A program made the position numbers and the translations under genes. Shown here one piece after another: positions 17,497 through 26,008 of a stretch of 64,000 nt of DNA (within the stretch, counting starts at the first letter, position 1; each line of letters begins with the position of its first letter). The DNA lies in contig NZ_VISM01000001.1 in the NCBI RefSeq assembly GCF_007827455.1, positions 3,033,001 through 3,097,000 of the forward strand, read 5' to 3'. The notes beneath the pieces are model-generated. The model was not told the DNA's origin, did not search any database, and saw nothing but the letters and a program-made list of their open reading frames with translations. Origin of the DNA: Lutibacter sp. Hel_I_33_5. Lineage in GTDB: Bacteria; Bacteroidota; Bacteroidia; Flavobacteriales; Flavobacteriaceae.

Positions 17497-18016
17497 TATT
17501 TTTCTTTTACTTTTTCTGATGCTTTTTATTTCTTGCAATGAACCGATAGCAAGAAGACCAATCAGTACAAAAAAATCTACTATTCTTAAAGCTTCGATAG
17601 AAGAAAACAAAGCACTAAATAAAATAGAAGAAGATAAAATAACTGCTTTTATAAAAAAAGATAGTTTGCAAACCTATTATAATTCGTCAATGGGATTTTG
17701 GTATGCGTATCATACAAAAGTTGAAACTGAAACACCTACACCAAAATTTGGAGAAGAAGTAACTATATCCTTCGATATTAAAGATTTAAGTGGAAATAGT
17801 ATGTATCCACAACAAGAAAAAAAATACACAATAGATAAAGAAGATTTTATTACAGGTTTACAACATGGAATAAAGTTGATGAAAGTTGGTGAAACCATTA
17901 CATTTGTAATTCCGTCTTATAATGCTTTTGGAGTTGCTGGAGATGGAAATAAAATAGGAATTAATCAATCAATAAAAAGTACCTTAACATTAATACATAT
18001 AAATAACAAACAATGA
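17486..18016 (+). CDS. gldI: gliding motility-associated FKBP-type peptidyl-prolyl isomerase lipoprotein
   Basis: This 176-residue lipoprotein has a short signal peptide ending in the lipobox LFISC and one FKBP-type domain (about 60-176) with FGEEVTISFDIKDLSG and ITGLQHGIKLMKVGET. Size, lipobox and domain match GldI, needed for gliding in Flavobacterium johnsoniae, where it is thought to fold components of the motility and T9SS machinery. Several FKBP active-site aromatics look altered, so isomerase activity is uncertain. It overlaps the upstream gene by 11 bp and the next PPIase by 4 bp (ATGA), indicating one operon and translational coupling. Confidence 0.85.
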   Translation: MRFSIFLLLFLMLFISCNEPIARRPISTKKSTILKASIEENKALNKIEEDKITAFIKKDSLQTYYNSSMGFWYAYHTKVETETPTPKFGEEVTISFDIKDLSGNSMYPQQEKKYTIDKEDFITGLQHGIKLMKVGETITFVIPSYNAFGVAGDGNKIGINQSIKSTLTLIHINNKQ

Positions 18017-18705
18017 AAACGATAAAAATTGTAGCATTCACAGTGTTCTTAGGAACATTAATCTCTTGTAATAATCAGAAAGCTGATGTAAAATCTTTAG
18101 AAACAGAAGTGGATTCTGCTAGTTATGCGCTAGGTTTAAATTTAGCAAACTACATTAAAACAAATTTCACACAAGCAAATAAAGAATTGTTTTTACAAGG
18201 ATTTAGAAATGGATCAGATTCTTTAAATCTTTTGATTGAAGATAAAGATGTAAATAAAGTCTTATCTGCTTTTTTCCAAAAAGAGCAAAAAAGAAAGTTG
18301 GCAGAACAATTTAAAGATGTAAAAGATGAAGGAATTGCTTTTTTAGAGAAAAATAAAACTGCTAAAGGAGTAAAAACTACAGCAAGTGGTTTACAATACA
18401 AGGTTATAAATGAAGGAAAAGGTAAAAATGCCGTAGCCTCTGATAAAGTAAAAATTCATTATCATGGAACATTAATTGACGGAACTGTATTTGATAGTTC
18501 AGTAGATAAGAAAACACCAATAGAAATGGGTGCAAGTCAGTTTGTAAAAGGGTTTAGCGAAGGATTATATTTAATGAATGAAGGTGCGAAATATAAATTT
18601 TTCATTCCGCAAGAGTTAGGATATGGAGAAAACCCAAGAAGAGGAGGACCAATTAAACCTTTTGCAGCATTAGTTTTTGAAGTTGAATTAATAGAGATTA
18701 AATAA
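18013..18705 (+). CDS. FKBP-type peptidyl-prolyl isomerase lipoprotein
   Basis: The 230-residue protein has a lipobox (GTLISC), a helical FKBP_N dimerisation segment beginning VDSASYALGLNLANYI (about 35-115), and a classical FKBP domain (about 130-230). The domain has VKIHYHGTLIDGTVFDSS, FVKGFSEGLYLMNEGAKYKF and GYGENPRRGGPI, with the usual aromatic and Asp residues, so it should be catalytically active. The layout matches Mip/FkpA-type periplasmic foldases, here anchored as a lipoprotein. It overlaps gldI by 4 bp and is followed after 1 bp by the next PPIase gene. Confidence 0.92.
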   Translation: MKTIKIVAFTVFLGTLISCNNQKADVKSLETEVDSASYALGLNLANYIKTNFTQANKELFLQGFRNGSDSLNLLIEDKDVNKVLSAFFQKEQKRKLAEQFKDVKDEGIAFLEKNKTAKGVKTTASGLQYKVINEGKGKNAVASDKVKIHYHGTLIDGTVFDSSVDKKTPIEMGASQFVKGFSEGLYLMNEGAKYKFFIPQELGYGENPRRGGPIKPFAALVFEVELIEIK

Positions 18706-18706
18706 A

Positions 18707-19864
18707 ATGAAATATTTTAAAGTATTAGTAGTCTTTTTAATAGTATTTTCTTCTTGTAGATCTGCAAAATATAAAGGTTTAGAAGACGGAATCTATGCAG
18801 AGTTAAAAACAAATAAAGGGGAGATTTTTATGCAATTACATGCAAAAGAAACTCCAATGACGGTTGCAAACTTTGTGTCTTTAGCAAACGGAACCAATCC
18901 TAAATTAGTAGATTCTATTAAAGGGAAAAAGTTTTTTGACGGAATAAAATTCCATAGAGTTATAAAAGATTTTATGGTTCAAGGTGGAGATCCAACGGGA
19001 ACGGGGAGAGGAAATGCTGGATATAGATTTCATGATGAATTCCCAAGAGATACCGCTAAAGTATTATTGTTTACTCATAACGATGCAGGTATTTTGTCGA
19101 TGGCAAATTCTGGACCAGGAACAAACAGTAGTCAGTTTTTTATCACACATAAAGAAACCCCTTGGTTAGATGGAAAACATACCGTTTTTGGTAAAGTTTT
19201 ATCATTGCCAACTGAGGTTGATAAAATAAAAGCTATCGTAAAAGATTCTACAAAACTAGCATTAGCATTAGATTCATTAAAATTAACGGTTTTAAATTCG
19301 ATTGAAAAAAATGATACTATTCAATCTATAGAAATTGTAAGGTTAGGGAATGCAGCAAAAAGCTTTGATGAAGTAAAGATATTTACAGAAGAGATTGCCA
19401 AATTTGATGAAAAAACTAAAGAAGGAAAAGCAAGACAAGAAGAAGCAGATAAAGTTAGGTATGAGAAGTTTTTAAAAGATCAGAAAACTTATGAAGCAAC
19501 TATAGATGTTGCTAAAGCAACAAAGACATCTTCTGGTTTAAAAATCTTAATGACAAAAAGTAATCCTAATGGTAAAAAAGTTGTTGACAACGTACCATTG
19601 GATGTAAATTACGGATTAAGTCTTGCAGACGGTACAGTTGTACAATCTACTTTTGGGCAGAATAGACCTTTAACGTGTCAATTAAATGATACTAAAAGAC
19701 CTATGATTGCTGGATTTAAAGAAGGTGTACTAATGATGCGAGAAGGTGAAAGAGCACGTTTATTTATACCTTATTATTTAGCGTATGGTGAGCGTGGTGG
19801 AGGTCCATTTCCTCCAAAAGCAGATATTGTTTTTGATGTAGAAATTTTAAAAGTAGGTAAATAA
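18707..19864 (+). CDS. cyclophilin-FKBP fusion peptidyl-prolyl isomerase lipoprotein
   Basis: This 385-residue lipoprotein (lipobox IVFSSC) joins two unrelated isomerase folds. Residues about 28-215 are a cyclophilin: KFFDGIKFHRVIKDFMVQGG contains the catalytic-type F-H-R, and GPGTNSSQFFIT and WLDGKHTVFGKV follow. A charged helical linker (about 225-265) leads to an FKBP-type domain (about 270-385) with VPLDVNYGLSLADGT, MIAGFKEGVLMMREGER and AYGERGGGPFPP. The third PPIase in a row, it probably acts at a membrane face in the periplasm. In the FKBP half the strand after VNYG has lost the usual Y-x-G-x-L, so that half may mainly bind clients. Confidence 0.9.
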   Translation: MKYFKVLVVFLIVFSSCRSAKYKGLEDGIYAELKTNKGEIFMQLHAKETPMTVANFVSLANGTNPKLVDSIKGKKFFDGIKFHRVIKDFMVQGGDPTGTGRGNAGYRFHDEFPRDTAKVLLFTHNDAGILSMANSGPGTNSSQFFITHKETPWLDGKHTVFGKVLSLPTEVDKIKAIVKDSTKLALALDSLKLTVLNSIEKNDTIQSIEIVRLGNAAKSFDEVKIFTEEIAKFDEKTKEGKARQEEADKVRYEKFLKDQKTYEATIDVAKATKTSSGLKILMTKSNPNGKKVVDNVPLDVNYGLSLADGTVVQSTFGQNRPLTCQLNDTKRPMIAGFKEGVLMMREGERARLFIPYYLAYGERGGGPFPPKADIVFDVEILKVGK

Positions 19865-20437
19865 TTGTTGGAATCTTTATTACATAAAGACGAACAGCTT
19901 TTAATTTATCTAAATAATTTAGGAACAGAACAATGGGATTCATTTTGGTTCGCAATTACCAATCAGTTTAATTGGGTTCCATTGTTTTTATTGGTTTTTG
20001 CACTATTTTTTAAAAAATTTGGATTTATAAAAGGACTTTTTATTATTCTCTTCACTGTTGTTTTAGTAGTTTTTACAGACCAGTTTACAAACTTTATAAA
20101 AAACCTAACCGAGCGTTTAAGACCTTGTAATGTGGAAAGCTTACAGGATAGTTTACGTCAGTTTTCATATAAACCAAGAGGGTTTAGTTTCTTTTCTGGT
20201 CATGCTTGTTTATCAACAACATTTACAGTTTTTTCAATTTTATTATTAAAAAAACACTTTAAGTTAATCTTTATAATGATATTATTTCCAATCCTTTTTG
20301 GATATAGTAGAATCTATTTAGGCGTTCATTATCCGATTGATGTAACTTCGGGTTATTTAATGGGAACCTTATTAGGAATACTTTTCTTCAAATTACTTTC
20401 TTATTTTTATTTAAAAATATTTAAAAAAATAATTTAA
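19865..20437 (+). CDS. PAP2-family membrane phosphatase
   Basis: This 190-residue integral membrane protein has about five transmembrane segments and the three-part PAP2 signature: K-x6-RP in KNLTERLRPC, SGHA in FFSGHACLSTT (catalytic His), and SR-x5-H-x3-D in SRIYLGVHYPIDV. Such enzymes dephosphorylate lipid substrates such as undecaprenyl pyrophosphate or phosphatidate. The start is TTG at 19865 or 19868, immediately after the preceding stop, so it is probably translated as the last gene of the PPIase operon. Its 3' end overlaps the convergent glycosyltransferase gene by 4 bp. Confidence 0.9.
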   Translation: MLESLLHKDEQLLIYLNNLGTEQWDSFWFAITNQFNWVPLFLLVFALFFKKFGFIKGLFIILFTVVLVVFTDQFTNFIKNLTERLRPCNVESLQDSLRQFSYKPRGFSFFSGHACLSTTFTVFSILLLKKHFKLIFIMILFPILFGYSRIYLGVHYPIDVTSGYLMGTLLGILFFKLLSYFYLKIFKKII

Positions 20438-22170
20438 TCTTTTTGTAAACTATACATTTTACTAAGTCTTGTTAAATGTAACTTGGGGTTGTTTTTTCCA
20501 ATTATTTGAATATATTCTGCTTTATTGACCAAAGAAATAGTTCTTTTAGGTATTTTTATTGTGGTGTTAACAAGATTTTTTTCTTCAATTTTTAAAATTT
20601 TATCATTGATTGATAATGGAATTGTAAATAAATCAAAATCACTTATTTTATACTTCTTTGCTTTTTTTCCATTTAAAAATAAGAGATGTTTGTTTTTATC
20701 AAAAAGAACTAGATAAAAATCGAAATCATTTATAGAAAAATTATTTTTAGATGTATTTATCATATCAATCGATATAGTGTTATCATTGGAAGTTTTTACA
20801 TTATTAATGTTTATTTTTAACAAGTTTGGTGCTTTAAAACCATTTATATAAGAAACATAGAGGGAATCTTTATTTTTTCTTTTAATTCCGAAATTACTAT
20901 ACCCATAATCCTTATTCGTAATATAATAGACATCTTCATTAAAAACGGTATTATTTATATTTAATAAATCAAAATGATTTTTTCTATCATTAAAATAATT
21001 ATATGAAGCAATTGGGTCTTTACTATAGAATAGGTATGTTGAAGCTCTTTGATAAGAATTAAAAAAAACCTTCTTTTTCCCTTTTGTTTTTTTTTGTAAC
21101 TCAGAAACCCACTGTTTATGGCCATGCATATCTAACTGAAAAGGAAGAATACTTTCAAAAGCCATTACAATTCTTATTAAAATAATAAGCGCAATATTTA
21201 TAAATGCTAAACGCTTAAATAGTGTTATTTTATGTTGATTGTTAACCAAATAATGAAACACGATTATCATTAACGGAATACTAATAGGAACAATCCACTG
21301 CGCCTGAACATGTCCTTTAAAAGACATTAAAAAAAAGAATACAAGAAAACCACCAACGATATAGTTTAATCCTTTTTGGAATTGATTTTTAGTTTTTAAA
21401 TTTTTAAAAAAAGCTTTGTAAAAGAATATAAAAGTTACTCCAATAATCGCAAACATATTTACAAAATGGAGTAAGGAATTTTCAATTTTATAACTTGATT
21501 TAGCCGTTCTTTCAAAAAGGTGATATCTAAAAGTTGGATAATCATTTGCATACTGCCAGTAGAGATGCGGAAAAAATAGGAGTAGAGCAACAAAGCCAGT
21601 AATCCAAATTTTATAATCTTTAAGGACTTTTATATTAGATAACAATACAAAAAACACAATTAGTACCCCTTGATATTTACTATATAATAAACCTGCAACG
21701 GCTAATGAAATGATAAGATAACTTAGATTAGATTTGTCTTTTAAATACTTTTTATAGCCTAATAAAAAGATGCTCATAAAAAATAGCAGTGGAGTGTCGG
21801 GCACGGTAATAAATCCGTATGCATTAAATAAAGTAGTAGATAAAACGATGAGTAAAAATAGCCAAGTATAGTTTGATTTTTTAGGAAAGTCAATCAGTTT
21901 CCAAATAAAAAAGATGTTTAGAGAAAGTGTAATAGCTGATAAAATACGCACACCTAATTCGCCATTTTCAAAAAAGAAACTAGAAATAGTTATCCAAATA
22001 GCTACCATAGGAGGATGATCGAAATATCCCCAATCTAAAAATTGACTATATACCCAATAATAGGCTTCGTCGTCTAATAATTCTGTAAAATAACCTTGTA
22101 ATATATTTACTATACAGAGTAAGAAAAGTGTGATAAAAAGTAATTTATTCGGGTTTTTCAATAATTTCAT
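20434..22170 (-). CDS. GT39-type (ArnT/PMT-like) membrane glycosyltransferase
   Basis: The 578-residue protein has a GT-C fold pattern. After the first membrane helix comes the acidic catalytic loop TELLDDEAYYWVYSQFLDWG, then YFDHPP, followed by about ten more hydrophobic segments to about residue 350. A soluble C-terminal domain of beta-rich character (about 380-578) follows. This is typical of enzymes that move a sugar from a polyprenyl-phosphate donor to lipid A or protein on the periplasmic face. The acceptor cannot be told from sequence. Its ATG overlaps the meaB stop in TAATG, so the two are coupled. Confidence 0.82.
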   Translation of the reverse strand: MKLLKNPNKLLFITLFLLCIVNILQGYFTELLDDEAYYWVYSQFLDWGYFDHPPMVAIWITISSFFFENGELGVRILSAITLSLNIFFIWKLIDFPKKSNYTWLFLLIVLSTTLFNAYGFITVPDTPLLFFMSIFLLGYKKYLKDKSNLSYLIISLAVAGLLYSKYQGVLIVFFVLLSNIKVLKDYKIWITGFVALLLFFPHLYWQYANDYPTFRYHLFERTAKSSYKIENSLLHFVNMFAIIGVTFIFFYKAFFKNLKTKNQFQKGLNYIVGGFLVFFFLMSFKGHVQAQWIVPISIPLMIIVFHYLVNNQHKITLFKRLAFINIALIILIRIVMAFESILPFQLDMHGHKQWVSELQKKTKGKKKVFFNSYQRASTYLFYSKDPIASYNYFNDRKNHFDLLNINNTVFNEDVYYITNKDYGYSNFGIKRKNKDSLYVSYINGFKAPNLLKININNVKTSNDNTISIDMINTSKNNFSINDFDFYLVLFDKNKHLLFLNGKKAKKYKISDFDLFTIPLSINDKILKIEEKNLVNTTIKIPKRTISLVNKAEYIQIIGKNNPKLHLTRLSKMYSLQKD

Positions 22171-23243
22171 TACTGCAAATCTAATAGGTTTTTGGCTGCA
22201 GAAAAAGGAGTTGTTAACCCATTTTCAATTTTTTTAAGTTCTTCTTCTAATAATTGTTTTATATCACTTTGATTATAAAACTTAGTTTTTAATTGATTCT
22301 CAATGGTAGAAAACAACCAGTTTTTATTCTGTTCGTTTCTTTTTTGCTGAAAATAACCGTTTTCAATACTAAGTTTATAATATCCTGAAATCAGATCATA
22401 GACTTCTTTAATTCCTTTATTTTGTAGTGAACTAGCGGTTAATACTTTTGGCTGCCAAGTACTTTCTTTTATCGGATATAAATGCAAAGCTCTTTGAAAA
22501 GCTATTTTAGCAATCTGTGCATTTTTTTCATTTCCAGTATCCGCTTTATTTATAACAATCGCATCTGCCATTTCTATAATTCCGCGTTTAATACCTTGTA
22601 ATTCGTCACCAGCACCTGCGAGTTTTAATAATAAAAAGAAATCAGTCATGGCATGAACAGCGGTTTCAGATTGTCCAACACCAACAGTTTCAATAATAAT
22701 GGTATCAAAACCAGCCGCTTCACATAGTATAATACTTTCTCTTGTTTTTTGAGCAACACCACCTAAAGAAGTCCCTGAAGGAGAAGGACGAATAAATGCA
22801 TTTTTATCGGTAACCAATTCTTCCATTCTTGTTTTATCACCTAAAATACTTCCTTTATTTATAGAACTAGAAGGGTCTACAGCAAGAACAGCGACTTTTT
22901 TTCCTAAGGATGTTAAGTATTTTCCGAATACTTCTATAAACGTACTTTTTCCAACTCCAGGAACACCAGTAATACCAATTCGAATAGATTTATTGGCATG
23001 TGGCAAACAAGCTTCAATAATCTTATTCGCTTTTTGTTGATGTTTTTCGTTGTTGCTTTCTACCAATGTAATGGCTCTACTTAATGATGAAATATCACCT
23101 TGTAAAATTGTTTTCACTAAATCATCCGAAGAAACTTCTTTTCTTCTATTTATTTTAATTTTTTCAGCAGAAGCATCACTTGTTGTATTAGGTTGTAATA
23201 CACCATCTCTTTCGGTAAGCGCAAATTTGTTTTTATCAATCAT
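22170..23243 (-). CDS. meaB: methylmalonyl-CoA mutase-associated GTPase MeaB (ArgK family)
   Basis: This 357-residue G3E GTPase chaperones adenosylcobalamin loading and protects methylmalonyl-CoA mutase. Motifs: P-loop GVPGVGKS (about 91-98), DPSSSINKGSILGDKTRM (switch region), ETVGVGQSE (switch/Walker B) and the base-recognition NKAD. An N-terminal helical extension (1-80) and C-terminal dimerisation arm are present. No mutase subunit is in the window; the gene instead shares a TAATG junction with a membrane glycosyltransferase. Cofactor-related function is from family knowledge, and the partner is presumably encoded elsewhere. Confidence 0.9.
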   Translation of the reverse strand: MIDKNKFALTERDGVLQPNTTSDASAEKIKINRRKEVSSDDLVKTILQGDISSLSRAITLVESNNEKHQQKANKIIEACLPHANKSIRIGITGVPGVGKSTFIEVFGKYLTSLGKKVAVLAVDPSSSINKGSILGDKTRMEELVTDKNAFIRPSPSGTSLGGVAQKTRESIILCEAAGFDTIIIETVGVGQSETAVHAMTDFFLLLKLAGAGDELQGIKRGIIEMADAIVINKADTGNEKNAQIAKIAFQRALHLYPIKESTWQPKVLTASSLQNKGIKEVYDLISGYYKLSIENGYFQQKRNEQNKNWLFSTIENQLKTKFYNQSDIKQLLEEELKKIENGLTTPFSAAKNLLDLQ

Positions 23244-23345
23244 TTAACTTTTGTGAGATAAAATAATAAGTAAATTTAGAAATAAATTTTTTGACAAAAT
23301 GCAACGCGGTTAAAAAACAATCGTCTATAAAGTAAGAATTCGTAA

Positions 23346-23891
23346 ATGAGCCATACCAAACAGCTTCATCACGCTATTATTAGCAAGTGTAAATGCAATG
23401 ATGCAAAAGCGCAAATGCAATTGTATAAATTGTATTGTAATGGGATGTTTTTGGTTGCTAAACGATATGTAAAGGAAACTGCAATTGCGGAGGACGTTAT
23501 GCAAGATGCGTTTATTAAAGCATTTAAAAATATACATTCTTATAAAGGTGAAGTTTCTATTGGAGCATGGATTAAAAGGATTGTCATTAATCAAAGTATT
23601 GATGAATTAAAAAAGAAGAAGTTAGAGATTGTTGCTATTAATGACGAAGTTCATACAGTAGAGGATGAAAAATGGACAATAAATGATGGAATTTCTATGC
23701 AACAAATAATTGATTCAATACAAGCGTTAAAAGAAAAATACCGAGTGGTTTTGTCCTTGTATTTGTTAGAAGGATATGATCATAAAGAAATTTCAGAAAT
23801 ATTGGGAATTACAGAAGTAACATCTAGAACTCATTTAATGAGAGGGAAAAAAATAGTCAAAGAAAGTTTAAAAGCAATTCGATATGCCTAA
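23346..23891 (+). CDS. ECF-type RNA polymerase sigma factor
   Basis: This 181-residue protein has sigma region 2 (about 15-88, with AEDVMQDAFIKAFKNIHSY and WIKRIVINQSIDELKKKK) and region 4 (about 120-172, with YRVVLSLYLLEGYDHKEIS and a helix-turn-helix GITEVTSRTHLMRGKK). It lacks regions 1 and 3, as is usual for extracytoplasmic-function sigmas. It overlaps the next gene by 8 bp and leads a three-gene operon with a membrane-anchored protein and a secreted surface protein, the usual arrangement of sigma, anti-sigma and target. Autoregulation is likely but no specific promoter element was identified. Confidence 0.92.
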   Translation: MSHTKQLHHAIISKCKCNDAKAQMQLYKLYCNGMFLVAKRYVKETAIAEDVMQDAFIKAFKNIHSYKGEVSIGAWIKRIVINQSIDELKKKKLEIVAINDEVHTVEDEKWTINDGISMQQIIDSIQALKEKYRVVLSLYLLEGYDHKEISEILGITEVTSRTHLMRGKKIVKESLKAIRYA

Positions 23892-24453
23892 AGACATTAG
23901 AGAAGTATTAGAAAATTATAAAGAGGAAACTATAGAACTTTCATCAAATCATTCAAAGAAATTTGAAACTAAATTGTTGAAAGAATTACATCCAAAAACA
24001 ACAAAAAAGAGATCCTATAAATGGTTATCTATTGCTGCTTCAATTGTTTTACTAATTAGTTTAGGAATACAATTTTATCCTACAGATATAGAAGAAAATC
24101 CTGTTATAGAAAGTGAAATTCCAACGAAAAACATCAGTTTAGAAACTATTTCTCCAGAATTAAACACCATAGAATCTTACTATGCCAATAGTATTAACTA
24201 CGAGTTAAGTCAAATAAACATGACAAAAGAGAATAAGGAAATGGTAGATGGATATTTGGCAAGAGTAGGAGAATTAACAAAAGAGTATAAATCATTAACA
24301 CTAGAGCTCAATACAAACGGTGTTAATGATGCTACGATAGATGCATTAATAAATAATTTGCAATTAAGATTACAGCTGTTACAACGTTTAAAAAAACAAT
24401 TAAAAAATTTAAAAAAAATAAACACAAAACAATATGAAACTCAACAAGTATAA
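23884..24453 (+). CDS. probable membrane-anchored anti-sigma factor
   Basis: This 189-residue protein of no recognised named family has a short cytoplasmic N-terminus (1-48, charged, with NHSKKFETKLLKELHPK), one transmembrane helix (WLSIAASIVLLISLGIQF, about 49-66) and a helical, probably coiled-coil periplasmic part (90-185) ending in Leu/Lys-rich heptads. Size, topology and overlap with the sigma gene on one side (8 bp) and the surface-protein gene on the other (20 bp) make an anti-sigma factor the best reading. No zinc-binding HxxxCxxC motif is visible, so it is not a ZAS-type anti-sigma. Confidence 0.65.
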   Translation: MPKDIREVLENYKEETIELSSNHSKKFETKLLKELHPKTTKKRSYKWLSIAASIVLLISLGIQFYPTDIEENPVIESEIPTKNISLETISPELNTIESYYANSINYELSQINMTKENKEMVDGYLARVGELTKEYKSLTLELNTNGVNDATIDALINNLQLRLQLLQRLKKQLKNLKKINTKQYETQQV

Positions 24454-25903
24454 TAAACATCTAGTTTTTGCTTTTGCTGTTTTTGTTACAATAGTACATG
24501 CGCAAAAATTTGATAAAAAATTTACAGAAAGGTTCAATACAAATAAGGACGTAACCATAGAAATTAATGCAAGTAATACGGATATTGATGTTACTACTTG
24601 GAATAAAAACGAAGTATTAGTAGAAGCCTGTTTTGAAGTAGAAGGAATTGATAAAAAAGAAGCTGAAAAGTACTTTAAAAACTGGAATTTTGAAGCATTG
24701 GGAAATAAGGGGAAAGTGAAAATAAAATCTGGTAGAAGTAATCATTTATTTGGTAATTCTAACGATTTTGTAATTTTTAATAATGATAATTTTGTGATGC
24801 CAGAGATGCCAGAGATGCCAGAAATGCCTGAGTTTCCTGAAATTCCTGATTTTGATTTTGAAACTATTGTAATTCCTGAAATGGATTATGAAAAAATGTT
24901 TTCTGGACTTAGACATTTAGAGTTCGATTTTGATAAGTATTTCGAAGATGGTGATAATTATTTTTTCTCTTGGAAAGATGATGCGCATAATATCACTATA
25001 AAATCTAAAAAAGAGTGGGAGAAATTTAAAAAGACTGAGGAATACAGAGATTTTGTTAAAGAAATGAAACGCAATAAACTAAAACTTAAGAAAAAACTTT
25101 TAGAAAAAGAAAAAAAGTTAAAACGTAGTAAAATTAAATTGAAAAAACAGCTATTAGAATCTAAAAAACGATTTAAAAAAATAGATAGAAAAAAAATTAA
25201 AGAAGCATTAGAAAAGGCAAGTAAAAAATTAAAAAATAGTAAGTTTAGTTATTTCTTTAATTCAGATTCTAACGATATTACGATTAATGGAAAAAAAGTA
25301 AAAATTAAAAAGCGTTTGGTTATTAAAGTACCAAAAGGAGCTAAATTCGATTTAAATACACGTCATTGTAAAGTAAAATTACCAAATACAAAAGCTTCAG
25401 GTAAGGTTAGTTACGGAACCTTTAATGCTAATAATTTACAAGGAGGAAAATTAAACATCTCTTATTCTCCAGTAACTATAAATGATTTAAACGCTTGTAC
25501 TTTATTTTTAAATAATGTAACCGATGCTAAAATAGCGTCGGTTACAAATACAACCATGAGTAATAACTCATCTGGTGTTGTTATTAATACAATCAATCAA
25601 GATGTTGATGTAACAAATAAATATGGAGAGCTCACTATTGATAATATTGCTCCAAATTTTAATACATTTAAATTGTTGCTAAATTCTTCTGAAGCTGATA
25701 TTAATTTAACAAAATTAAAAGATCAACTTGTATATAGAGTAGGTAGTAATTCTACATTTTATCTAGATAAGCCTGCTGTTTTTAGTAAGTTGTCAAAAAG
25801 TCAAAATAAAGCCTTAAATGGAGATTTTATTATTATTTCAAATGATAAAAAACTTAATATTAAAGGTAAATACAGTAAATTAATCTTAAAAAAGAAAATT
25901 TAA
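24434..25903 (+). CDS. secreted GIN/DUF4097-like beta-solenoid protein with coiled coil
   Basis: This 489-residue protein has a signal peptide (cleaved near VHA-QKF). An N-terminal strand region (VTIEINASNTDIDVTTWNK) resembles DUF4097/GIN proteins. Next come a short MPE/FPE-rich acidic repeat (MPEMPEMPEMPEFPEIPD, about 120-137), a very Lys-rich coiled coil (about 195-275), and a C-terminal beta-solenoid (about 290-489) with rung-like strands. The opposite charges of the acidic and basic segments suggest intramolecular or partner pairing. It overlaps the probable anti-sigma gene by 20 bp, so its dose is tied to the ECF system. The function is unknown; an envelope-stress or surface role is inferred. 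Confidence 0.7.
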   Translation: MKLNKYNKHLVFAFAVFVTIVHAQKFDKKFTERFNTNKDVTIEINASNTDIDVTTWNKNEVLVEACFEVEGIDKKEAEKYFKNWNFEALGNKGKVKIKSGRSNHLFGNSNDFVIFNNDNFVMPEMPEMPEMPEFPEIPDFDFETIVIPEMDYEKMFSGLRHLEFDFDKYFEDGDNYFFSWKDDAHNITIKSKKEWEKFKKTEEYRDFVKEMKRNKLKLKKKLLEKEKKLKRSKIKLKKQLLESKKRFKKIDRKKIKEALEKASKKLKNSKFSYFFNSDSNDITINGKKVKIKKRLVIKVPKGAKFDLNTRHCKVKLPNTKASGKVSYGTFNANNLQGGKLNISYSPVTINDLNACTLFLNNVTDAKIASVTNTTMSNNSSGVVINTINQDVDVTNKYGELTIDNIAPNFNTFKLLLNSSEADINLTKLKDQLVYRVGSNSTFYLDKPAVFSKLSKSQNKALNGDFIIISNDKKLNIKGKYSKLILKKKI

Positions 25904-25934
25904 TTGATAAAAAACTACTCTAATTTTTTATCAA
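25904..25934 (+). terminator. AT-only hairpin after the sigma operon
   Basis: TTGATAAAAAA (25904-25914) and TTTTTTATCAA (25924-25934) pair perfectly over 11 bp right after the stop codon. The stem is weak because it is AT-rich, so termination strength is uncertain. Confidence 0.45.
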
Positions 25935-26008
25935 ACTTCTAACAAATTCCATTTCTCAGTTCTTTATAAAGTACCTATATTTATCATCTGTAAATAGTTA
26001 CTTTTTTA

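Noticed and set aside
22170..23243. Arginine/ornithine transport kinase (ArgK) function for the MeaB gene
   Set aside because: The old ArgK transport assignment for this family is considered mistaken; the motifs are those of MeaB-type G3E GTPases.
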